Origin: Oasisia sp. SBJ-2009
Taxonomy: Eukaryota; Annelida; Polychaeta; Sabellida; Siboglinidae
NCBI GenBank assembly: GCA_964017155.1
Contig: OZ024856.1
Coordinates: 3,964,701-4,028,700, forward strand
Length of the DNA stretch: 64,000 nucleotides
Reading direction: 5' to 3'
Shown here: piece by piece, positions 25,111 to 36,100 of the stretch
Layout of the letters: every line of letters starts with the position of its first letter
Position numbering within the stretch: the first letter of the stretch is position 1
Notes under the pieces: model-generated
Told to the model about the DNA's origin: nothing
The model's input: only the letters and a program-made list of their open reading frames with translations
Database searches by the model: none
Position numbers and translations under genes: made by a program

Positions 25111-26240
25111 GTCAGTCGTGCTACGCGATAGACAGGTCGATCGATAAGTGACGACGTGCAGTGTCGCTGGCTGCTACGAAATGCAAGGTTAAGACATTTA
25201 CTGTCACAGAACAGAACAACCACAACTCTAATGTTATAGACAACTGCACCTAATTAACAAATAACGTGCATGCCCTGGCCTAGGCCTAACATATCTCCCG
25301 CGAAAATCTGTGCTGTCTGGCATGTGCATACGACGGTGCAGCAGCAGGATTTTTCGCTACAGCGCAATTGCTACCACGCACGTGCTAATCTACATGCACA
25401 CGTACACAAATGTAAACATCGTGGCAAACTGCTCGTTTCATCTTTTGCTATTTCAAAAACGTCAATTAATAAATTCTACCAGTTCACGAATGATACAGCT
25501 GTTACGATTGGACATACGCCCGACACGTATGTAAATTGTTACCTTCTGATTGGTTGATGGCATTTGAGGCGACTTGCCAGGACATGAGGGAAATCAATAA
25601 ACTATATTCGTCATCAGGCCCACTGAGTTATAATGGCCACCAGACTGATGTTGGAAGGCGGCAAACGAGCTAAATCGATATGCTTTGTGATGAGAAGCCG
25701 GGTTTTCTTGACGCTTAAATGTTCAAATTATGATCGGTCTGGAGTGCCCCTACCAGCCCCGCCCCCGGTGACGCCGTTGACGGCATTGAGCCGAAGCAGC
25801 CCGGAGGTTCGTATATGTACTAATACTATGTCTATATTCTAATTCATGCATGTATGTTGCTAGTTTTGTGAAATCACACAGGTAAATGGCATGTCATAAG
25901 GCATTGCATAGAAAGCAACACAATAACTGGTCTTACAAAGATGTAGATTTGCTAGATACGCAAACGGATTCATGAATATTAATTATGTTTACGCGAACAT
26001 TCTGGCGGGGGGCGTGTCTTGTGGCCGCCAATGACGTGGCAGCTCACAAGTGGATCCCGTGACGCCGCCAAAGCGTGATTCTTGAATTCTCTCAACGTGA
26101 CGAATACGCGCGACCACACGTGTGTCACTGTCACTGGGTGTAACTTGTTTTCGCAGGGTTTGTGTATTTATAATCACGATACACGTCACGTCATCCTGTT
26201 ATTCGGCATAGGCATTAGGCTGATTAGCAGTTAACGAACG
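25111..26240. other. intergenic with a CpG-rich right half
   Basis: No supported exon. From about 25990 to 26240 CpG content and motifs such as CACGTG-like ACACGTGTG rise. This could be a promoter for the exon candidate at 26241 on the plus strand. Confidence 0.35.
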
Positions 26241-26288
26241 ATGTCGTTGCATCTGTTGAACGGGAAGAAGATCGAGACGCCGACGTCG
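26241..26288 (+). CDS. candidate first coding exon, gene unrecognised
   Basis: An ATG preceded by an in-frame TAA eight bases upstream opens a 16-codon frame (MSLHLLNGKKIETPTS). It ends in phase 0 at a good donor (TCG then GTAGGTAG) directly downstream of a CpG-rich region. It is phase-compatible both with the exon candidate at 28497 and with the first visible fumarase exon at 30021. It is not a mitochondrial targeting sequence by appearance. If it is the fumarase 5' exon, it would give a cytosolic-type N-terminus. More likely it starts a separate gene. Confidence 0.35.
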
Positions 26289-27851
26289 GTAGGTAGATTG
26301 GGGTAACTTGTAAGTTGTAAGATTCTGGTGCAGTTATAATAATTAAGTAACCAGGCAAGGGTTGGCCGTGCTTCCACTAACTCTAAGACTAAGTCTAATA
26401 TTGTATATTTTGGTAATCGTTTTGGAATTTTATTAACCTATTTTGTAGGGATTTCCCCCCAACTATAATATATACTTAGCCTAGGGCGACTATAGTATAG
26501 CCTAGGCTAAGCATAAGTGATAAGACAAGTGCTAAGTAAAAGTAGATAATTATAATTTGGATCAACATTCACTCATTCAGTCATTTGCCAATATCGTGAT
26601 TCATGACACTCTGCAGGATATCAAATATTGGTATTGTGTCGCAGCATTGCTACATAAATTAGCTTCACAAAAATGGGTAATTGAAAATGGTTTCCTTCTA
26701 ATTTACTATACTAACTATACCTAACTAAACCTTAACCCACCGCTGCTAATAATTGACGCCTCAAGACAATACTGATGTTAATGTAATCACCGATCTATGT
26801 GTAGATGATGTCAAGTGTTTTGGTAAGGTTATTCATTTCAGTAATGTAAGTGATTTTATTTTGTAGCCTATACTATGTCTATGTCGTGTGCATATGACAT
26901 ATGTGAGAAGTTTGACAGCTGCAGCCTGCAGGGCAGGCTGTCGTTTTCGTAGTTAGGTTAGAAAGTGAAAGACAAGATATGTGACGAGAAGTTTGACAGC
27001 TGAATGTTGTGTCGTTTTCATGGTTAGGTCAGAAAGTGATAGATTGACCATATATTGTTTAACTTCACTAAACAGCCACCACTTATTGGGCCGGGTGCTC
27101 ACTGTGTCCACATGGTCCCAGCCTCTCATGTGTGACGCCTCTACATGTTATAGTATTTTTACTTGATAATGAACAAATTGACCATTGGGACAATGGCATT
27201 GACAACAGTGTCTGGAGTTAAATATCATCTATAAGGACATTGGCCAAGAACCAAATGTGGTCATGTCACTAGAAATAGAGAAATATGGGACAAAACACAC
27301 CCACTGATCCAAATTAAGAGCACATGTTCCACCTGTCTTGGCAGAAGTTGACAGATCTATGTAAATGTTTTACTCATACTCTTGTACTAACTACCAGTCA
27401 AAAACTGCACAACAAAATGTTATAATACCAATGTAAATGTTTTCCCATATTCTAATTTCCAATGAGGATGGGCATTTTTATATGTTGTATGGAATACTGG
27501 GGATCCTCTGTGTGGTTATTTCTTGTTCCACTGTGCATTGTGTCGCATTGGCTGTTCACTCAGAGATTCATGTGCACAGAAAAACATTTGGTCTCAACAG
27601 CAGTATTTCATTACATGTTCCCTACAAACACAAGCATTCACTGGGTGCATTTTACTCCGCCTGAGGCTATTTATAAAAGATCCATTACACAGCTCGGTAT
27701 CCGGTTCTTACAACTGTTCGTAGCGCTTCATGCGTCACCCCCTTATACTCCAATGCACCATTAAACATACTGGGAAGCATTCAGCCATTCAACAATTAGT
27801 TATATGTGTATTCAGTGAGATGGGACTTATTCAGTGACATAGGGGTATCAG

Positions 27852-28050
27852 CCCAGCTAACAAAATCAGGTTATCAGAACGTTAGCAGAACATTATTTCT
27901 ATGTTACGATACCGTTAGATGGTAGCATTCTCCTAACGTTTTTTTGGAAAGTTTTCTTTACGTTCCCTTAACGTTACATATGGGAATGTTACTGCATAAC
28001 CTAATTATAACCTTCTGCTAACGTTACGGGAACGTTACGTGTTTGCTGGG
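27852..28050. mobile_element. MITE, about 200 bp, CCCAGCWAACA inverted ends
   Basis: The left end CCCAGCTAACA and the right end TGTTTGCTGGG are inverted copies with one mismatch. The interior is rich in AACGTTA motifs in both orientations (AACGTTAGCAGAAC near the left, TTCTGCTAACGTT near the right), so the inverted similarity runs deeper than the termini. Non-coding, non-autonomous DNA transposon. Confidence 0.65.
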
Positions 28051-28496
28051 AGGTAATTACGATGTTTCAAGACTAATTGTATTTTTGTCAGGGACTCAGC
28101 ATGTTTAGTTTATGTATAATGATCCAAGACTTTTTAGGCATTTCAAGACACTAGTTATTGAACACTGTCAGGTAAACTATGAGTAAAAAGAATACATTCA
28201 TGAAAAGCCTCTGTTAGTAGATAGCTTTCTATGTACAGTACATTCCCTTTCTCTGCTATTCTCCGCCTGACAGCCTAAACGGATTAAATTGGCTCATTTA
28301 TTTAAACATGAATAGTGTTCATTGTTGGAGGTCTTGCGCTTATTGAATACTCTCACTGAGTCTATTCACTCTGGTGTCAGTAGTGTGTGCTTCACACTCC
28401 AGGGGATTCTCTCCCTCATGCCCTCGCAACCGTGCACCCGCGCAGACAACCTGTCCATTATTTATGCTTATCACCTCATTATGCATGACCCCGCAG

Positions 28497-28647
28497 ACGG
28501 TAAAGGCCCTCCAGCCACATGGTGGCAATTGTCGTCTAGTTCACAGCGGCCGTTCTAAGGACAAGGTGACCGTAGTGTTTGACCGGGACTCAGAAGACGA
28601 CACTCTATCTTGTAGTTGTACTGGACAAGCTCTGCTCAGATTCAATG
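28497..28647 (+). CDS. candidate internal exon, gene unrecognised
   Basis: An open segment bounded by CCCCGCAG and GGTGATG reads TVKALQPHGGNCRLVHSG, then KDKVTVVFDRDSEDDTLSCS, then TGQALLRFN in phase 0, 50 codons plus one base. It has balanced amino-acid usage and a coding-like G+C content within AT-rich flanks. The start phase fits the donor at 26288. I do not recognise the family. It may be a small gene between the LTR remnant and fumarase, or a chance frame. Confidence 0.35.
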
Positions 28648-28904
28648 GTGATGTGTGTCTGTGTGTCTGTCTCTCATTGCATATATTATGTTCTGTTATG
28701 TGTGTGTGAACACATTCAGGCTCCTCGTAACACAGCGTCTAATGCCTGCTGCCCTGGGGCTTGTGTTAGTTTTGTACTGAGACGTGCAGGGTAGTCAGTG
28801 AGCTAACCAACAGTCATACATATAGGTAACATAGCTAACTGTTGATGTTGTTTTTAAAGAGCCCCTGTTTGCAAATGTGTGATTCTGCAGGGAGTGAACT
28901 TAAC

Positions 28905-29057
28905 TCTCATCCTCTAACTCACCCCCTAGCTCATCCTCAGAGGATGAGCTAGGGGGTGAGCTAGAGCATCTAGCTCACCCCCTAGCTCATCCTCTAGCTC
29001 ACCCCCTTGCTCATTCATCCTGTTGCTCACCCCCTAGCTCATCTTGTAGCTCACCCA
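28905..29057. repeat. CTAGCTCACCCC array with a hairpin-forming palindrome
   Basis: About ten copies of GAGCTAG/CTAGCTC-type words occur. Bases 28914-28962 form an inverted repeat (CTCACCCCCTAGCTCATCCT against AGGATGAGCTAGGGGGTGAG) with almost no loop. Then the plus-orientation units continue alone. Confidence 0.85.
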
Positions 29058-29730
29058 AGGTAAGTAGAAATGCGTGGGATCACATCGATGCATAACCTTT
29101 GGTTAACAGTTAAGCTCCTTGGGTGATCGAGTAACTAATTTCCACGTGTTTAACTAAATTAAGTGTATTCTGTCAGTTATGGATTGTCAGTTATTGTTGT
29201 TTAAAATATTTAGGAAGCATTGCAGGTCTACAAAAAATGTACATAATGGTTTGCAATTTGGTGACATTCACGCCAACAGGCACTTGTGATTTTTCATGGA
29301 GATGAGTAATGCATTAAGGCTACTATAGGATCAGTGGGTTCTATGTGTGCAAACAGGAGATTTATAGGCAACAACCCTTATTATTCAAAAAATTGCTGAA
29401 AGACCAGATAATTTGTTTTCTGCTCGGCAGAGAGGTATTTCTGTCGGACCTGGGCCAAGGCAGAAATAGAATACGTAGAAACCATTTCTGCATAACACTG
29501 ACAGCAGACATTGTGTCATCCATGGAATACGTGCACATGTGAATGTGTACATAAGGAAAATGCATCTTTTTGTAGAATATATTGTCAATATATTTCTGTG
29601 CCTATTTATAAGTGATATGAAGACTGAAATGAAGTACTAGTCAAACATTAAATTATAATGCTTTGAAAATGGATGTTATATGTGTGTTTCTTGTTTATTT
29701 AATGACATCATACACATATCAACTCGCTTG

Positions 29731-29783
<53 letters not shown>

Positions 29784-30020
29784 TTAACACGCATGTGTCT
29801 ACCATAGAATATTTGGACTGGAAAAAATGTTATCCCACATAAAAACAAGTCCTGAGGCAAAGTTCAAATCAGGACAAAATATTATGATAACAAGTGACTA
29901 TACACTTGTACATTTGTTAACCAGTGCCAGAGGTCACTGATAACTGTGTAGTCAACGTTCCCATCTTCATTGCAGTAATAAACTATTTATCTCTCTAACA
30001 TCGTGTGACGTGGGTTTCAG
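29058..30020. other. upstream flank or first intron of fumarase
   Basis: No exon with targeting-peptide character was found. It contains (TA)n at about 29732-29780. The last bases, GTGGGTTTCAG, are the acceptor of the first visible fumarase exon. Confidence 0.4.
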
Positions 30021-30140
30021 ATGAGGACGGAGGTTGACAGTCTGGGTGAGGTGCAGGTGCCAAGTGACATGTACTACGGCGCTGTCACAGCCAGGGCTCA
30101 TGCCAACTTAAACATTGGCGGCAGCTTGGAGCGAATGCCG
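30021..30140 (+). CDS. FH: FH visible exon 1
   Basis: Forty codons, [20 protein letters not shown] to SLERMP, bounded by GTTTCAG and GTGTGT. It corresponds to human FRIEYDTFGELKVP. The donor is followed by intronic repeats that happen to stay open in frame to 30761. Confidence 0.93.
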
Positions 30141-33100
30141 GTGTGTAACTGTAACTACCAGGGGTACCCACAGTTATCTTCTTGTTGGCTTAACCTGTTC
30201 TATTCTGTTCTCTTCTCATCAGATTCATCAGCTCTATTCTCATCTCATCAGCTTCACCAGCTCTATTATCATCTCATCAGCTCTATTCTCTTCTCATCAG
30301 CTTCATCAGCTCTATTCTCATCTCATCAGCTCTATTCTCTTCTCATCACCTTCATCAGGTCTATTCTCTTCTCATCAGCTTCATCAGCTCTATTCTCATC
30401 TCATCAGGTCAATTCTCTTCTCATCACCTTCATCAGCTCTATTATCATCTCATCAGCTCTATTCTCTTCTCATCAGCTTCATCAGCTCTATTCTCATCTC
30501 CTCAGGTCTATTCTCTTCTCATCACCTTCATCAGCTCTATTCTCTTCTCATCAGCTTCACGAGCTCTATTATCATCTCATCAGCTCTATTCTCTTCTCAT
30601 CACCTTCATCAGCTCTATTCTCATCTCATCAGCTCTATTCTCTTCTCATCACCTTCATCAGCTCTATTCTCTTCTCATCACCTTCATCAGCTCTATTCTC
30701 TTCTCATCACCTTCATCAGCTCTATTCTCTTCTCATCACCTTCATCAGCTCTATTCTATAACATGGATAAATAAAAAACAGGATTTGTTTCTAAAGAAAT
30801 GTTTTGAGCCAGTAGTTACTTACTACATTCTGGATTCTTGTTTTCAGGTTGAAGTCATCAAAGCTTTGGCTATACTGAAAAAGTGTGCAGCTATAGTGAA
30901 CAAAGAATATGGGCTTGACCCCAAAATAGCTGACATTATCGTCAAGGTAGCAGAAGAGGTAGGTGTAGAAATGTGTATTTATGAGGTTGTAGGAGCGTGT
31001 TTATGTATCCTTGTGAATAGAGGCTCCAGATGATGGTATGAGTCCACGGACAGCAGACAGAGTGCACACTTTTATCTCAACACGTAAAATAAATTCTGTA
31101 AATATGTTAATTGAATTTGGTCACAGGTCAGATTAACAGTACCATAAAAGTTTAAATTAATATCAGTTAGATGTGTGGTTAGATTTTCAATTTTGTTAGT
31201 CTTATTTTAACCACAATATATTGTTATGTTTTGGTTGTGTTCTGATTATAAGAAGCAATTGTTTGTCAGCCCAAGATAGGACATTGTAAGCCTTCATATA
31301 AAATAAAAATAACTACAGTATTGTTACAGTATAGTTTAATAACATAAAAATGGTACATGCATTATTTTGAAGGTTTTTAGAGTTCAGCATGATGTTTTTC
31401 TCTTCAAGTTGCTTGCAGCATTCTATTAAAATTCTGGTTAGTCTGTATATGTTGTGGTCCGGATGATGAGTTATATTCTCATGAAGTCTCATTCAACTAG
31501 CTGGAGTTTTTAGCCACATCATCTACAAGCCAACTATGCTGGCAGTAAGTGTGGTCAGTACCAGGATGCTTAACATCCTCAGTGGTTCTTTTACATCCAA
31601 AATTGAGAAAGAACCAACATTAACGTGATCTCCGGGTCAATGTTGAGAATGAGGGTTTATATCAAAATTACCTTGTCCTTATTCTGGTATTGAACTTTGA
31701 ACACAGGCATTCCAGGAGAATGTGCTACTAATGCAACTACTGTTAGTAATAAACACTGCACTAATGTACTCCTAATGGTACTATTTGTTTATATATAAAT
31801 TCATACAGAAGATTTCTCCAAATTGAAGCTGAATTTGCAACATTTCTGCTGTTGTAGAAACCTTGTAGCTGCACCTGGCGACAGGACATTGTTTGGTGTC
31901 ATGGTGTTTGTTTGACAGATCATTGATGGCAAGTTGGACAAACACTTCCCCCTTGTGGTGTGGCAGACGGGCTCAGGCACACAGACCAACATGAACCTGA
32001 ACGAGGTCATTGCTAACCGCAGCATTGAACTCCTCGGGGGCACGTTGGGCTCCAAGACACCGGTCCATCCAAACGACCACGTCAACAAGGGCCAGGTAGG
32101 CACTGGGAGGGAGGTACATGGTAGTGATCGAGTCGACCTAGGTACTTTAGTTAGTGGACCAAGGTACTTAGTTCAGGTGGAGTAGATCAAAGTACAGTTG
32201 CGCCTCGGTATACCCCGGCACTTGGGGTCCACAAAATGGAACCGCGTTATACAATATATTCACCAAAAACGCCACAAAAGCAACTGAAGCCAAAGTGCTG
32301 GTTGCATGGTCTATGCATAATTTATAAAACTAACTGAGATTGACAACCAACATCGGTGTGTATTATGTTAAAATGTGACAATCTGTCAAACGCTGAAATG
32401 AGTAAAACTCACGAATGGTGTACGGTTTTGAAATAAATTCAGAACCAACACGCCTCATCTGACGATGAAAATGTGGGATAATTGATCCCCTGTTTTATAA
32501 CTTCATGAGTGGACGTACATTTGTATATAACTACTGCAAAAACTTGTTGTTGTACAACGTTGTTATGTCACAGTTCCTGTCTAGCCACAATGTTGTCTGA
32601 CGTGTCCCAGAGTTCCAATGACACGTACCCTACAGCGATGCACATAGCCGCCGCCATGATGATCAAAGAGTGCCTCATGCCAGGTCTACAACGACTTCAA
32701 GAATCACTGAAATCCAAGGTTGACGAGTTCCAAGACATTGTTAAAGTTGGCCGGACTCACACCCAGGTATAGTGCACTATTGAGTCACTCTTGTGTCACA
32801 GATCACACTCACACCCAGGTATAGTGCTCTCTTGTGTCACTGACCAAACTAACATACTTATATAATGCTTCAGTTTACATGTCAAATCACCATGTATTGA
32901 TAAGTCTAACAAATACTTAAAACACTGCCATTTATTGGGATATTAAGATAGTCTATGTGTAGATATTCCTTGAATCCAGTTAAATATTCTCTTCAACATT
33001 AATAATTAAACATGTTGTTAACAAACAAAAAACTGGTGCTAAATAAGTTGCAGTAATAAGGATTGTGTAACTTCATATTTTATGGCAGCTGTTGACCCTT

Positions 33101-36100
33101 ATAATTTACAACATAATTCAGTATCAGTACTTCAGTGTCACATGACCTCAGTGTCACATGACCTCAGTGTGTGTCATACTTATTTGTAGCATCTCACCTG
33201 ATTCCCCTTAATCCTACAAATGACCGTTCATGCAGGACGCTGTACCACTGACCCTTGGTCAAGAGTTCAGCGGCTACCACTCCCAGGTTGTCCACGCCAT
33301 TGACCGAATCAACGGTGCATTGCCACGACTCTACCAACTGGCAATAGGTGGCACTGCGGTAGGCACAGGACTGAACACACATGTCGGGTTCGCAGAGAAA
33401 GCTGCAGCAGAGATCGCCAGACTCACAGGCAAGTGGGACCTGTCACACAACTGGGTGACAGCTGGTTGGGTGTCAGCAATCATGGGTGGCTGTCACTGTT
33501 GGGTGTCAGCAATCATGGGTGGCTGTCAGCTGTCACTGTTGGGTGTCAGCACACAGCATTGGTGGTTGGGTGTCAGCAGTCATGGTTGTGTGTCAGCAGT
33601 TTTGTTTGGATGTTACCAGTCATAGTTGAATGTCAGCAGTCATGGTTGGGTGTCAGCAGTCATAACTTTTATCAACAGTGATGGTTGTGTGTCAGCAGTG
33701 ATGGCAAGGTGTCAGCAGTCATGGTTGTGTGTCAGCAGTGATGGCTAGGTCTCAGTGGTCATAGTTGAGTGTCATTGTTACATGCTGCTACACATTGTCC
33801 TACATGCTGCATGTGTTGTCCTACACACTACACATTTTCATACATGCTGCATGTGTTGTCCTACACACTACACATTGTCCTACATGCTGCATGTGTTATC
33901 CTACACACTACACATTGTCCTATATGCTGCATGTGTTGTCCTACACACTACACATTGACCTATATGCTGCATGTGTTGTCCTACACACTACACATTGTCC
34001 TACATGCTGCATGTGTTGTCCTACACATTGTCCTATCTGCTGCATGTGTTGTCCTATGCATAACACATTGTCCTACATGTGTTGTCCTACACACTACACA
34101 TTGTCCTATATGCTGCATGTGTTGTCCTACACACTACACATTGTCCTACACGCTACATGTGTTGTCCTACACATTGTCCTATCTGCTGCATGTGTTGTCC
34201 TACACACCACACACTGTGCATGTTTTCCTACATGCTGTCGGTCTGGTCCTACCTGCTCTCTGTATGGTATACTACCCATGTTGTCCTACATCCTGTCTGG
34301 GTTGTCCTATTCACTACCCATGTTGTCCTACATCCTGTCTGTGTTGTCCTACTCACTACCCATGTTGTCCTACATGCTGCATGTGTTGTCCTACTCACTA
34401 CCCATGTTGTCCTACATCCTGTCTCTGTTGTCCTACTCACTACCCATGTTGTCCTACATCCTGTCTCTGTTGTCCTACTCACTACCCATGTTGTCCTACA
34501 TCCTGTCTGGGTTGTCCTTAAATACTACCCATGTTGTCCTACATCCTGTCTGGGTTGTCCTTAAATACTACCCATGTTGTCCTACATCCTGTCTGGGTTG
34601 TCCTTAAATACTACCCATGTTGTCCTACATCCTGTCTGGGTTGTCCTATTCACTACCCATGTTGTCCTACATCCTGTCTGTGTTGTCCTACTCACTACCC
34701 ATGTTGTCCTACATGCTGCATGTGTTGTCCTACTCACTACCCATGTTGTCCTACATCCTGTCTCTGTTGTCCTACTCACTACCCATGTTGTCCTACATCC
34801 TGTCTGTGTTGTCCTACTCACTACCCATGTTGTCCTACATGCTGCATGTGTTGTCCTACTCCCTACCCATGTTGTCCTACATGCTGCATGTGTTGTCCTA
34901 CTCACTACCCATGTTGTCCTACATGCTGCATGTGTTGTCCTACTCACTACCCATGTTGTCCTACATGCTGCATGTGTTGTCCTACTCACTACCCATGTTG
35001 TCCTACATCCTGTCTGTGCTGTCCTACTCACTACCCATGTTGTCCTACATCCTGTCTGTGTTGTCCTACTCACTACCCATGTTGTCCTACATGCTGCATG
35101 TGTTGTCCTACTCACTACCCATGTTGTCCTACATGCTGCATGTGTTGTCCTACTCACTACCCATGTTGTCCTACATGCTGCATGTGTTGTCCTACTCACT
35201 ACCCATGTTGTCCTACATGCTGCATGTGTTGTCCTACTCACTACCCATGTTGTCCTACATCCTGTCTGTGCCGTCCTACTCACTGCCCATGTTGTCCTAC
35301 ATCCTGTCTGTGCCGTCCTACTCACTACCCATGTTGTCCTACATCCTGTCTGTGCCGTCCTACTCACTACCCATGTTGTCCTACATCCTGTCTGTGCCGT
35401 CCTACTCACTACCCATGTTGTCCTACATCCTGTCTGTGCTGTCCTACTCACTACCCATGTTGTCCTACATCCTGTCTGTGCCGTCCTACTCACTGCCCAT
35501 GTTATCCTGTCCTGCAGCCCTGCCCTTTGTCACTGCCCCCAACAAGTTTGAGGCTCTGGCCACGAAGGACACGATGGTGGAGGTGAGCTCGGTGTTGAAC
35601 GTCATCGCGGCCAGCCTCATGAAGATTGCCAATGACATCCGCTTCCTGGGCTCTGGGCCCCGCTGTGGCCTCGGGGAGCTCTCCCTGCCCGAGAACGAAC
35701 CCGGGAGCAGCATCATGCCAGGTATGTCAGCATTCTAGTCACTCCATTGTCAGCAGTGTCAGCGGTGCAGTGTCAGCGGTATGTATGCATTGGTGTCAGA
35801 AGTGCACGTGGGATCAAAAGTGCACGTACTGTTATGTGTGTGGAACAAAGACTACTCCAGCGGGAGTCTGGACTGTTTTATTGCTTTTATTTAGTATTCA
35901 TCAATGGCATTTTATTATACATCTGTGGTTAGTAATTTTTGGCACCTGGTCACTTTGCATTGACCGCTGGTCATGTGCAAGTTGAACAACAGTGTTATAC
36001 GCAGTGGTCAATAACGTATTCTCTAGGCGCGTCTAATTTATGTCTCACTGCCACCAAATTTATTATGTACATATATATATACATGTTTAATTAAATATAT

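Noticed and set aside
28374..28709. Mitochondrial presequence exon of FH
   Set aside because: The frame has Arg/Ser residues but no amphipathic N-terminal helix, and its end phase (1) does not fit the phase-0 acceptor of FH at 30021.
30021..30761. Single 246-codon protein
   Set aside because: Only the first 40 codons are fumarase. The rest is intronic minisatellite after a valid donor, and the next exon is identifiable at 30848.
33765..35738. Four overlapping long open frames (250-373 codons) on both strands
   Set aside because: They lie in the 42-bp minisatellite within FH intron 5. Unit length divisible by three keeps all frames open. Only 35518-35721 is exonic.
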